NCBI GenBank assembly: GCA_007115705.1
Contig: QXEO01001123.1
Coordinates: 1,821,388-1,885,387, forward strand
From: Dactylis glomerata
Taxonomy: Eukaryota > Streptophyta > Magnoliopsida > Poales > Poaceae
DNA length: 64,000 bases
Direction: 5' to 3'
The notes under the pieces are model-generated. The model made no database searches. It was not told the origin of the DNA and saw only the letters and a list, made by a program, of their open reading frames with translations. The position numbers and the translations under genes are program-made. This document shows, in pieces, positions 35,200-46,100 of this stretch; the first letter of the stretch is position 1, and every line of letters begins with the position of its first letter.

Positions 35200-37528
35200 C
35201 TCTTGGGAGATAACCCAATGTTTTTACATTCAGTTCTTTTTCTTTTGTTTAAGTTTTGGAAGTTATTACTACTGTAATGACCACTCCTTATCATTTTTAT
35301 TTCGTTTTTGTGCCAAGAGAAGCCTCTAATTTGAGTGAGGTAAGATTTGGGGATGTTGCTGTCCTGAAATAGTTTTCGGTGCTGCACCGTAAAAATTCGT
35401 GAAAATTCTCTGTATATCTTTTGGACCTGCGATTTCTTGTGCATATGCCCCAGGTTATATCCAACTTTCATTAGTTGAACACTTTTTTATTTGAGCAACA
35501 AAAAACCCTCTAAAAATTCGACCTTTGTCAGCTGTTCTGTTTTGACAGATTTCTGCCAATATTTGTGTTTGCCGCTTGATCGCTTTCTTTTTTAGTTCTT
35601 TTGATCACGGAACTTCTGGGGAAGTTGCTACAGTAGTATATGCTTATTATGTGGTGGTTTTGAGTTGAAACCTGAAGCAAAAAGGGTTGATTCAATGTTA
35701 TGCTTACACTAATGTTGCTAATAGATTTGTGTTTAGTTTTGTATGAAGGAAGTTTTCAAGTGTAGGGATTGGAGAATGATGAGATGAGTTGAAGAATGGA
35801 CAAAAGCTCAAGCTTGGGGATGCCCATGTCACCCCAGGAAATATCCAAGAAGTACAAGCGTCAAAGCTTGGGGATGCCCCCGAGGCACCCCTTCTTCATC
35901 GGCAAAAATCAGATCACCTTTCAACGCACTATATTTTTATTGCTTCATGCATTATGCGTTTTTCTTGGAGCATCAGTTGTTTTAGTTTTCAGTTTTGTTT
36001 AGTTTCATCAAAAGAGTTGTTTATAAAAAGTTCGAATGGTGTTGGAAAAGAGAAAAAGCTTTATGCAAAAAAGTGGTACAAGAAGGAGCTTGTGTAGACT
36101 GCGGCCTAGGTTTTTGCATGTCGTGCTTGATGTCTTTTTGATAGCATGCTTAGTGGTTTTGCTGTAGCATGACTTGTCTCAAATAACTGAGATTGCTTAA
36201 TGAGCCTTTGAAAAAAATCATGCGTTGTTTTAATTATTTGGAAGCATTATTTTGGTTTTCTCCTCGATGCTTTATTTGGGTTGACTTGGCGCATGCACAC
36301 ACATGTTAGACTCATAGAAAGTCGTCATTGCCTATATGATCATTTAGTTTTTGACTTTTGATGCCATCTTATGCTTCTTTTAATGTTGCTTTGTCGCTAT
36401 GCATGATTATGGCCGTTATTGCTCTCTTAGTTGGTCGCTCCCAGTCTTTTGCTAGCCCTCATTTTGTACTGAGTATGAGCTCTACTCATGCATCCAACTC
36501 CTAAAAACCAAGTTTGCCATTGTGTCCACTATAAATTCCTATGCATGGTATTTGTAAGCCATTCCAAAGTAAATTTTCATGTGCTACCTTTCAAAACTTT
36601 CAACTACTTCTCGTTTTGTGCCACTGTTTTTAGCTCATGGGGACGTAGTGGTCGGAATTGCTATCTTCCATATTAAATTAAGTACCCCTCGACTAGGCAG
36701 CTTCATCTACTCGTCATTAATTTTGCATGAGAGCTGGTCAGACCATTGCAATCTAATTTTAAAAGAAAAGAAAAAAAGGCACTCCTCCATGGTATGTGAA
36801 TGTTGGTGGGCACCCGATGGAGTCGGTTAGCCATGGTTTGAGAAAGGAAAAAAAGGTGGGGAGGAGTGCCAAAGCTTTATAAAGGAGCACTAATGTGCCA
36901 ATTTTCAAAGAACTCAGAACCGCTCTCACTTGTTTATTATGGAAGATAGTAAGACCCCATTGCTAGTCGTTGACATGAAACAACCACCTCTCAAAACCCA
37001 ATTTTTATCTCTCTGTTTTACAAATGAAAAGCTCTAGCACATGTTTAATCACTGCTTCCCTCCGCGAAGGGCCTTTCTTTTACTTTTATGTTGAGTCACC
37101 ACCTTCTACCTTTATGCACCATTAAGAGAGCATAGTTGTCATTCTGAGTATAATGTGCATTGTCCCAAAGTTTTCATTGATTGATTCATGATGTTTGGTT
37201 TCACTTGTTCTTAAATTATTTGTATCTAGTCGCCCTCTTAAACTTGAAGGTGTCCTATGCATTTATGTTTTGCTCTCCATGAAGGACAAGGTGAAAACCA
37301 TTTGTATGTTTTTCCTTATGATTTGAACACACATTTGACTTTCATTGTTTCATTCTCATGATCTTTCATTTGTGTTCTTTTTCATGTTATAACATGGTTG
37401 CTAAGTTTCTTCTATCAAGATTATATCTTTCATGCCCATGTTTTAAGTTCTTTTGATCCCAGCGCACAACGCTTACATAGATGATCAAGATTGTGTAGGT
37501 GCATGTCACCTTAAAAATTATTTATTTT
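35200..37528. other. Non-coding interior of element D
   Basis: This is AT-rich sequence with short frames only. The AAGCTTGGGGATGCCC motif occurs twice (about 35810-35827 and 35865-35880). Nothing encodes a recognisable enzyme. The 37500-37540 junction with the LTR tail contains a direct repeat of GTTTACTTTACTCGCA. Confidence 0.5.
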
Positions 37529-39412
37529 GTTATCACTTACCTGTTTACTTTACTCGCACTGTTTACTTTACTCGCATACTATTACTGTTTTCCACTCGAT
37601 ATGCTCATTCCTTTGTTTACAGCAAACCGGTGAGATTGACAACCTCATCGTAAGTTGGGAGCAAACTATGTGGTTGTGTTGTGTGCAGGTTCCACATTGC
37701 AGCTGGCAAAGCAAAGCACTCGACGAGGCGCCTTATAAATTGTCTGGAGTTGTCGCAAGCTAGCAAGCATCACCTTCAGTCGTTTGGCTTCTTCCCCTTC
37801 GGATCGATAAACCTTGGTTTCTTACTGAGGGAAAACCTTGCTGCTATATTTATCATACCTTCCTCTTTGTGTTCCCAACTAGATGGTGCTTTTCATTATC
37901 AACACCGTGCCGCATCACGTTCTACCACGATGATGATGCTGACGACCCTGTTGGTTGCCGCCATGTATAGTAACATGGGTTCCTGGTCTTCGGGAGCTGC
38001 TAGGACTGGTGCAGTGGATAGCACTCTCTTCAGATCCTTAAGCGCAGCGTCTGCCTCATCGGTCCAGATGAATTCGTCTGATTTCTTCATCAGCTTGTAG
38101 AGTGGTAAAGCGTTCTCGCCAAGACGACTCATGAATCTGCTCACTGCTGCCATGCAGCCTGTGAGTCGTTGTACGTCCTTCAAGTCATTAGGCCAGGAGA
38201 TGTCGAGGATTGCCTTAATCTTCTCCGGTTTGACCTCAATTCCGCGGTGGGAGACGATGAATCCCAGGAGTTGTCCAGCTGGTACCCCGAAAACGCACTT
38301 CGTGGGGTTGAGCATCATTTTGTATTTCCTTAGATTATTGAAGGTCTCTTGCAAATCTGCTATAAGGCCATCTTGCTTCTTGGACATAACGGCGATGTTG
38401 TCCACATATGCGTGGATGTTGCGTCCGATTTGATCCGCCAGGCACTTTTGCATGGTGCGCTAGTACGTTGCCCCTGCGTTTTTCAGACTGAACGGCATTG
38501 TCACATAGCAATATGTGACATAAGGTGTTACGAACGACGTAGCAAGCTGATCGGACTCCTTCATTTTGATCTGGTGGTATCCCGGGTAGGCATCTAAGAA
38601 ATATAGCAGCTCTGATCCCGCCGTCGAGTCAATGACTTGATCAATGCGGGGCAAGGGGAAAGGATCTTTTGGACACGCTTTGTTCAGGCCAGTGTAATCT
38701 ACACACATGCGCAGAACCTTTGTGTTTTTCTTAGGAACTAACACAGGATTTCCCACCCACTTCGTATGGATTACTTCTTTGATGAAGCCTGCTTTCAGTA
38801 GCTTGGAAATTTCCTTTGCTATCGCGCGGCGCTTTTCATCTCCGAAGCGTCTCATGGCTTGTCTTACTAGCTTAGAGCCAGGGATTATCTGTAGGGCATG
38901 CTCGGCGAGTTCCCTGGGTACACCTGTCATGTCAGATGGCTGCCATGCAAAGATGTCCCGGTTCTCATGGAGGAACTCGACGAACGCGCTTTCCTATTTG
39001 CGGGACAGATTTGTCCCAATCGAGGTGGTCTTGGCGGCGTCACCAGCGACAAGTTCCACCTGCTTTGTATCAACTGTAGTCTTGAAGGTGGGCGGGGAGG
39101 CGGAAACTTCTTGCTTGGATGCCGGCATCTCCGCAGGGTCCGTGGCGGCATGGATTTCCTTGAACTCCTTGCCGAAGAACACTGCTTCCGCAAAGGCGGC
39201 TTCTCCTTCCTCGCACTCCTTTGCCTTTCTGAAGCTGCCATAAACGGTGATTATGCCATCCGGTCCTAGCATCTTCAGCTGGTTGTAGATGTAGCATGGC
39301 CTGGCATGGAAACTGTGGAAAGCAGGGCGGCCGAAGATCACGTGGTATGTACTTTTGAACGGGACCACCTCAAAGGTTATGGGCTCTTCTCGGTAATTTT
39401 CTTCACTACCGA

Positions 39413-40576
39413 TGACGACGGTTAACTCGGCAAATGTCCTAGATGAAGGACTTAGGATCGGGGGAAGAGGGCGTTGGATGAACTCGAAGGTAAAGGTTAG
39501 TCGAAATAGGTGTATATCGAAAGTAAACGTGGGTGTTCAACCTGGCTTGCTTTCAATCTGCCCTACACCGTCCCCTCCTGGCCCCTATATATAGGTGGTC
39601 AGGTCTCAAGGATCGGGTAGGGTCCGATACAGATTACAATATCGACATACGGTAAGAACTCGTATTCGACTATCATTACAATTGGGCCTAGCTTAACGGG
39701 CCTCAGGGGTACTCAACTAACGGGATCTATTAACTATACCCTTGTCAGTAGCCCCTGAGATTCTACCAGAATTGCAGATTCGGGTTGAATCTCTAATCTT
39801 CAAATCTTTGACTTGATCAATTCTTCGATATCTCCAAATCTTCGACTTGGTCTTTCGACTTACTTTCATAATATATTTTTTCTCGCAAGGGGTTTTGATG
39901 AACAAGCCTGACAACTTTGACGGATCAAGAGGCCAGTTGACTGCCGGAACAGATACTTGTCACCTACTTCAAATTCAATCCCCTTGGATTTGAATTCGGG
40001 ATACTGGTCAAACCCATTCTTTTGCCGCATTTAGGACTTACAAAGAATGAATCCCAGTGATTCTCAAGGTACCCAGTGCGTCCACCAGGATTTTCTTCGC
40101 GTCGTAGACACGGATACATACCAGCAGAGCGCATCCATGTGCGTATACCAGGCCACACAGGACGGATCCCGGGGTCTTACCTTCGCGATAAATCACGGCA
40201 TTCGAGTTTCGTTGCGATAACGCAACTCGAGAATCTTATATCGCAGCCAAGTTTTGACTGATAAAATCAAAGAACTCTGAACTTAGATTAACTTCCTCCA
40301 ATTCCCTCCCGATGGGAGTAATCTCTTCGCATTTTGGCAACTATATAGTCAAAGTTTGTATGATATACTTTCTTCATCCTCGATACCGACTATCTCATCC
40401 TCTATCGGGTGCGCGCTCAGCGCTCCCGATGGGAGTAGCCCCCGAGGCTATGTTTGAATACTTGTAGTCAAGCGTAGGCTCAAAATTCACTTCGTCATCT
40501 TTCTTGTAATTTCTCCTGTTTACCAGCCCCCGAGCCCAATGCGAGGTCTTTTATGTCGTGCAACCACACTCTCCCC
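39413..40576 (-). repeat. LTR of family F, copy 2
   Basis: Inverted copy of 1-1163. On the + strand it starts TGACGACGG at 39413, directly after ACCGA, inside the protease frame of element A. The TATA box on the minus strand is at 39586-39594. Similarity with copy 1 holds to the window edge equivalent (40576), so the true LTR end may be at or before the polypurine-like tracts at 40436 and 40524. Copies 1 and 2 differ by small indels and substitutions. Confidence 0.75.
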
Positions 40577-40688
40577 TTCTTTATTTTTTCTCCTTTTGGT
40601 ATTTATCGTCTGCTACGTGCAGAATATAACTCCTTTGTAGAATACGTTTATGGGCCTTGCTTATCACGGTGGCCCGATAATACGTGCT

Positions 40689-40696
40689 TATAAATA
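40689..40696 (+). promoter_or_regulatory. TATA box of the F-element antisense gene
   Basis: TATAAATA is about 105 bp before an ATG (40796) on the + strand, opposite to the LTR promoter of F. Confidence 0.6.
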
Positions 40697-40795
40697 AAGC
40701 ACCTTTTGGCAAGGGTAAAAACTCTAATCAGATTCCTCCTCCGCCGCATCATCTTCTCGCTCCATCTAGGGTTTCTAGCCTTCTCCCTTTTCCAC

Positions 40796-41087
40796 ATGGC
40801 TGACGCAGATGGTTCTCGTTTGAACCTTGGCTCTCTGGTGGCGCCGCGAGGTCGGGGCCGCCCTCGTGGAAGAAAGAACAAGAACAACACAACTCCGGCC
40901 GTCGCAGGATTGTCATCGGCCGCTCCTGTCAAACGTCGTCGCGGCCGCCCACCTGGTAGCAAGAACAAGCCTAAGGTGACTGGCGCTGCCCCAGGTCCAA
41001 GCGCTCCATCTCCTGCTGCGCCCGCTGTCCCTGCTGTTCCTCCCAGAATCTTTTCTTTCTTCTGCATTGCCATGGTGCAGTGCCATG
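40796..41087 (+). pseudogene. AT-hook protein start, antisense gene of element F, cut by a CACTA element
   Basis: About 97 residues are open from the ATG before the frame enters the CACTA terminus at 41088. Two AT-hook cores are visible: P-R-G-R-G-R-P-R-G-R-K (residues ~17-27) and K-R-R-R-G-R-P-P-G-S-K (residues ~45-55), followed by a Pro/Ala-rich linker. AT-hooks bind the minor groove of AT-rich DNA. Position beside the LTR, orientation and own TATA box parallel the antisense genes of A and B, whose N-termini differ, so this is a different version of the same gene class. The possible donor AGGTGACTGG near 40973 may end exon 1. The rest of the gene is not in the window. Confidence 0.6.
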
Positions 41088-41822
41088 CACTACTAGGAAA
41101 ATAGCTACCCGTAGCGCACCTGTTTATATTACCCGTAGCGCATGCCCCCGCGCTGCCACTACCACGCCACTGGTATCTAATTACCCGTAGCGCACCACCA
41201 CCATGCGCTACGGGTATCTTATTTACCCGTAGCGCATGGACCCCGTGCGCTATGGCTAATTTCTAGTGCGCTACGGGTATTTGCTTTAGTGGTAGCGCAC
41301 CGTCTGCACATGCGCTACGGGTGTACAACAACACCAGCAGCGCATCCTTCGACAATGCGCTACGGGTATAGACAACAGCAGCAGCGCATCACTTGACAAT
41401 GCGCTACGGGTACTTTTTTTCAAATTTCGAAAATATAGCCATTTATACTGCCAGATTACAGTTTTTATACAGGAAATTGCAAAAATACAAGATTACAAGA
41501 AGTATACAGGAAAATGCAATATATTTAGTATGAAATAGACACGGAATATGAATCTCATTATTTTCAAAATGAAGCGATCACATATTACATGAATTCAATG
41601 TCTCTAAGTCATCGATACCGGTCAAGTACGCAAGTTCATCATCCCACATTACATGAATAAGATAGTCAGCTACGGTACGATGAAGTACACTACAACCGCA
41701 ATCACCGCGGTGAACAAGACGGCGGTGGTGACGCTGAAGAAGGTTGTCCTCCTCTCCTCTCGAAGGTGGTTCCTCCACCTAGCTTCCGCCTCCGCCATCG
41801 TCGTGTACCCTTTGTAGCTGTT
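41088..41822. mobile_element. Left end of a second CACTA element (host of element B)
   Basis: The terminus CACTACTAGGAAAA starts at 41088 after ATG (possible 3-bp duplication). From 41107 to 41412 the 13-mer TACCCGTAGCGCA or its complement TGCGCTACGGGTA occurs about ten times. This is a CACTA subterminal array different from the one at 21335. The interior is interrupted by element B at 41823 and resumes at 51851, where about 195 bp follow before the E LTR. The other terminus (...TAGTAGTG) was not found in the window. No transposase is seen. Confidence 0.85.
41670..41798 (-). CDS. 42-residue tail-anchored microprotein or last exon in the CACTA element
   Basis: A minus-strand ATG at 41798 opens 42 codons to a TAG at 41670. 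Residues 1-18 are charged (Glu/Arg-rich, R-E-R-R-R) and residues 19-41 are a continuous hydrophobic helix (F-F-S-V-T-T-A-V-L-F-T-A-V-I-A-V-V). A basic stretch before a terminal helix fits an inside-positive tail anchor. It may instead be the 3' end of a longer gene interrupted by element B 25 bp upstream. I do not recognise it. A role in transposition has no support. Confidence 0.35.
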   Translation of the reverse strand: MAEAEARWRNHLREERRTTFFSVTTAVLFTAVIAVVVYFIVP

Positions 41823-42567
41823 TGTCGTGGGAATTTAGAGACAGTAGCCATGGGGAGGCTTATCGGAGGGGCTCGACGTTGGTGACGATGGGTCTATCTC
41901 GGGATTGTGCCAACAGAGACACCTCGGTTTACCTAGGTTCAGGGCCCTCCCGGTTGGAGGTAAACCCCTACTTCCTGCCTGCTTCGTATTGATTGGATAG
42001 TAGCGATTACAGTGCTCCTCGAGCTGTTCGGCTAGAGGAGGAAGAAGAAGATCGGATCTCCCCTATGCTAAGGGTCCAGGCCCCCTTATATAGACGGGGG
42101 CCTGGTTACAGGTTTTGGTAACGCTTCGGCCGGCTGCCGGCTCCTCGGCGACGGCGTCCTTGGCCTGATCCCCTCTGGCCACACTCTGGCAAAGGCACTT
42201 TATAAAGTGCCTTTTCCCTGGGCCGGCATCTGGAGGGCATATCCCCTCTCCTTTGCCTCGGATCCCGCCGTGGGGAAGAGTCTTCGTCCCCTCATTGGTC
42301 GGTCGTGGTCGCGGCGCTCGTCACTCCTGTCCTGCGCCTCTGCCGTTCTTGTCGGGACCATCCTGCTTTTGGCCAGACAACCGTTGAGAGGTTTTGTCTC
42401 CATCGCCCGGCTCCAGCTCTCCCCCGCGGAGTCGCCAGCCGGCTGCTGGCGCAGCCGGCCCTTCGGACGGAGCCAGTCTTCTCGTGCGGAAACCGTGTGG
42501 ACTTCCTGGGACGCCAGCTGGCATACTGCCTGGCCCGTGGTGCGCCCCCTAAGTCATCCCCACGACA
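41823..42567 (-). repeat. 3' LTR of element B
   Basis: Ends TGTCGTGG and CCACGACA. The minus-strand TATA box is the complement of TTATATA at 42086-42092. It is bounded by CTGTT on the left and by the polypurine tract on the right. Confidence 0.95.
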
Positions 42568-42581
42568 CTAGCCCCCGAAAC
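42568..42581 (-). other. Polypurine tract of element B
   Basis: The minus strand reads GTTTCGGGGGCTAG directly before the 3' LTR start TGTCGTGG. The same core (CGGGGGCTA) is repeated in element A and near the F LTR. Confidence 0.85.
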
Positions 42582-43155
42582 TGGCGAAGTCTCATGGGCT
42601 AGCATGGGGCTTCGGCGGGTTCTTCTTTTCGCCGAAGTCTTGCTTGTCTTCATCGAAGTCCCAGGGCCTCCGGCTCGACTCGGTCGATCTAGTCGTCGAG
42701 GCTGGGCCTTGCGGAGTTTTCCCGGCCGTCTCGGGATGAACCGGCTCCGGTGAGGGTCCGGCTGGCGGCTGTAGGCCGGCACGCTGTTTCCTGGGAACTT
42801 GCTCCCTCGAGGGTTGAACCGAGGCACCACTTGCCCGCCCGTTATTGCGTCATGTCCAATCGGCCCCGGCCCACGATCCTTTGCGGCTACCACGGCGGTT
42901 GCCCGATCTTTACGCGATCGTGGGTCGTAACGAGAGGAGTTAGTTGCCGACCCACCGTGGCTGAAATAAGCAACTGACCCGTCCCTTTACTTTTAAACCA
43001 GGGACCGTTCCGGAAACAGAGCATCGGTTGCCCGCTTCTCGTCTTCCTTCCGCATTCGCTCCACTTAGAGTCCTTGGCTCCCGAGCTTCGCCCTCAAGGG
43101 ACTAGGGTTCCTTGCTTGTTCCGCCGCCATTCCGCTCATCCAGATCCGCACCCGG

Positions 43156-46100
43156 ATGGCTCCCAAAACTTCCCGGCAAAAGGGGAAGGGCTCGGCGGCG
43201 GGTAAGGGCGCCGCTCCACCTACCTTGCCAAAGGGATCCTGGGAAGGCTCTTGGGTGAAAGACAAAGAGATCGAGCTGCTGCGCCGGGGCCGAGTGCTTC
43301 CTCCCGCGGATCTCATGAGCTGCCGCCCCGCCGGCGAGGAACTGGTCCCTGCTCCTGCGCCTGGGGAGACGGTGGTCTTCTATGACCATTTCCCCCGGGG
43401 TTTCGCGCTGCCCGCGAGCAGCTTCATGCGCCAATTCCTGGACCATTTCCGCTTGCAACCGCATCACATCGGGGCGAATGCGATGATGGTGTTGTCAGCG
43501 TTCGCAACTCTTTGCGAGGCGTACTTGGGCATCTGGCCCAATATCGAGCTGTTCCGCCGGCTGATCTTCTTCAAGACCCAGACGGCAGACACCATTCCGG
43601 TGATATGCGGCACAGCCTCCTTCTATGCCCGCAAGTCCGCAAACTTCCCTGGCATTAAAGGGAAAGAGTCTTGCAAGAAGTGACAGCGCTCCTTCTTCTA
43701 TGTGAAGAAGTTGAGGGAAGGCGAAGACCATGTCAACTTGCCGCCCTTTGAGGCAGGTGGGCCTAAGCGGGAGAACTGGAGCGCCGCTCCTCCTCGCCCG
43801 TCGCCGGACATGGAGAAGATCCTTCAGCGGGTTGCCACGCTGCAAACGGAGGGCGGCCTGGAGTCGACTGACCTTCTCCTCGCCTTCCTGGTCGCCCACG
43901 TGTCTCCACTTCAGCGCCGCCCACACAAGATGTGCTTCCTGGGATCTGCCAGGGATCCTACTCGCCATTCTTCCAAGGCACTGTCAGCACTGGAGGTGGC
44001 CCGGAAGGCGAACCGCATCGCCGACGTGAAGCTTCAAGCCTCGTGGACGTGGGGATTGGAACCTCACGACCGGGACAACCCAATTGCTGAGGTGAGCTCG
44101 TCGGTCCTAGTTTCAAGCCTTCTCCTCCTTTGCAACTCTGGTCTACTGACCTCTGGTCGCTTGGTTCGGGCAGAACTTGTTCGCTCTGCAGGCGGCAGAG
44201 AATTTGACTCAGCGTCAAGCCGGCTTTGCCGCTGATAGAGCCGAATCGGATGATAAAGTTGTCTGGGACGAAGCCGAGGAGGTGGAGGACGCTAGTTCTC
44301 AGGCCGCCGTCGAGAGCTCCAGCACTACCCAAGGTGATGAAGGAAACGACGAACTCGAAGACTCGGGCGAACTCCTCGACCACTCCAGTAAGTTCCCCAA
44401 CCCCTCTCTCCTAAGAGGTTGGTCCGATGATGACGATGGCGACGCAGGATCAGCTACCACCCTCAGGGGCGTAGCTCTCCACGTAGCCGCTGCTGCCGCT
44501 GCTGGGACCCAGGCTCCCCCAATCGTGGATCTGCCAGAGTCTCCCGGGCGACGCTCTGCCGCTCCAGAGCCGGCAGACCTTGAAGAGGCTGGAGATGATC
44601 TGGTCGGCATCAAGAGAAAGGCCCAGCCGGCCTTATCCGAGCCGGCTGACAAGCGCAAGAAACTGGAGCCGGCAGCGCGGGACCTGCGCCGTCCCAAGGT
44701 GAAGAAGGTGGCTAAGCGGCGGGCTATTGCCATAGCCGGGTGAGCTTCCTGTTTCCTTGCTTCTCATCTTCATTTTGCCGTCGCAATCCCGATTGACTCG
44801 GTCGTGGGATGCTCTCTTTGCAGGTCGCCTCTTTCTGTCGATCCGGCTGCCCGACCTCCTCCCACCGTCGCTTCCGAGGAAATCATGACCCCAGCCCCCG
44901 AGCCTTCCTGCCGCAAGAGGACGCGCGGGGAAGAAATGGGCGGCGACTCGGGTCGCGCTGAGGATGTTCGTCGCTCCCCGCGGTTGAAGCTTGTGGCGGG
45001 CGACACTGGGGCAGAGGATTCTGCGCGTCCGGAGGTGCCCGTGGATGCTGTTCCCCACCCAGTCGCCTCGCCTGAGACTGGCCCCATGCCCGCCGAGGAA
45101 GCTGCACCAGTTGGGGTTGACCTATCCCCACCTCCTGTTACCGACGACGCCGCGGCGGGGAACGCCGCCGCCATTCACACCTCCCCCGACTCATTCAGCC
45201 AGGGAAGCGCGCGCGAGGCCGCGGGGGGGGGGGAAATGGAAAAGGCCCCGGCGCCGGCTGTCGAGGCTCTTTCCAATCTTGAGCTCGTACCGAGTGTGCA
45301 AGCTATGGTGCCTGCGGCCGGGTCGAGGGCTGGCGCGATTGCTGACTCCGCACTCCTTGGGCTGGCCTTCAGCTCTGGCGAGGCTTTGCCAGGGCTCCTC
45401 GCCACTCGAGTGGCGGGGAGCGAACGTGGTGACGGCTCGCCAGCCCCTGAGGTGGTGACCAAAAGCGCTTCTAGTGGGAAAGCTCTTGTCGCCGCGGCTG
45501 AGTCCAACATTGGCAGTCTGAGCTCCGCTAGTCGCCTTCAGCAAGAGTGGGCGGACACCGCCTCGAGTGCAGGTGTCGGAGAGAAGCTCAAGGTGCAGGG
45601 CAGCAAGCCAACTCTGGCGGAGTTGGATAAGCAGTTTACTGCTGCCAGGGGATCGCTTCAGAACGCCGGCTTCCAACTCCTTGACGCTATACAGGCGACC
45701 AACGTGAGTGCTGCGCCTTTAGCCCCTGGTTCTTTCTGCTATACATCCTAGCACCCGAGTTTCGAGGTAGCTGTAGAGACAGCTGGCTTGAAAATGGATT
45801 TTGCTAAGAGTCGTTGCCCTTCCGTTTTTCGCAGGAACTGAACGCGCTTCGAGCCAGTGTCTTTCAGAAGCTGCTAGCGAAATACCGTGCCGGCAAGGTC
45901 CAGTACCAGGACTTGAAGAAGGAACTGGAGAAACTATCAGGTGAGCTCGGGACCCCTTATTTCGAAAGCACTGCTGCTGTCCTTCCTGCTCTTATTTCTC
46001 CGCTTTCAGACTCTGCCTCGCTCATAGCCTTGCTCGAGTCCCAGTTGGCCGACTCGGTGTCAGCCGCCACTGTTGAGTCGCTCAAGCGAAAGTATGCCGA

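Larger units (their letters stand above)
32750..37917 (+). mobile_element. Element D: LTR retrotransposon nested in element A, internally deleted
   Basis: The 5' LTR is 32750-34379 (TGATACATCT...GCCACATCA, 1630 bp). A primer binding site TGGCGCCATTGCCGGGGA at 34390-34407 is close to the tRNA-Asp type. The right end (37529-37917) repeats the last ~390 bp of the LTR and ends GCCGCATCA. Target duplication is CATTC (32745-32749) against CGTTC (37918-37922), one mismatch. The 3' LTR lacks its first ~1.2 kb and no polypurine tract is visible, so a deletion joined internal sequence to the LTR tail. The insertion keeps the reading phase of the RNase H codons on both sides. No RT or integrase remains. 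Family name not assigned. Confidence 0.88.
25490..39412 (-). mobile_element. Element A: Tat-type Gypsy retrotransposon, 5' part missing, with nested insertions
   Basis: The element is read on the minus strand: partial protease and RT-RNase H-integrase (39412 to 30596), an opposite-strand spliced gene (26606-29945), a polypurine tract (26018-26030) and the 3' LTR (26017 to 25490). Presence of an antisense gene between pol and the 3' LTR, and the order RT-RNase H-integrase, place it in the Tat/Grande/RIRE2-like group of Gypsy. Element D (32750-37917) is nested in its RNase H region and the F-type LTR starts within its protease region at 39413. The gag and 5' LTR are not in the window. It inserted into the CRK gene; the left flank ATAGC (25485-25489) would be the target duplication, but the matching right flank cannot be seen. 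Confidence 0.85.
30596..39412 (-). pseudogene. pol of element A (protease part, RT, RNase H, integrase), split by element D
   Basis: Read on the minus strand: end of the aspartic protease (39412-39260), RT (about 38930-38130, with V-D-Y-T-G-L-N-K-A and a Y-V-D-N motif in place of the usual Y-x-D-D), and RNase H (37950-37918 continuing at 32744-31990, with H-F-D-G-S and A-E-Y-E-A). Integrase follows (about 31960-30900) with an H-H-x-x-C-C zinc region, W-G-L-D-M-V-G-P, T-D-N-G-T-N and H-P-Q-S-N-G-Q-V-E, then a C-terminal region ending at 30596. The frame is continuous over the whole span once D and one copy of its target duplication are discounted, with no frameshift. It is broken by eight nonsense codons: TAG at 38994, 38460, 32159, 31118 and 30899; TGA at 32528, 32525 and 30914 (left coordinates). 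RT motif detail is from eye translation. Confidence 0.88.

Noticed and set aside
41107..41412. Regularly recurring 13-bp motif that could suggest a CRISPR-like or satellite array
   Set aside because: Copies occur in both orientations at irregular spacing right behind a CACTA terminus, which is a transposase-binding subterminal array.
42200..42893. Frames across the LTR and leader of element B (for example 42207-42602 + and 51485-51958 +)
   Set aside because: The same frames occur in both LTR copies and cross the LTR border, so they reflect LTR composition and not genes.
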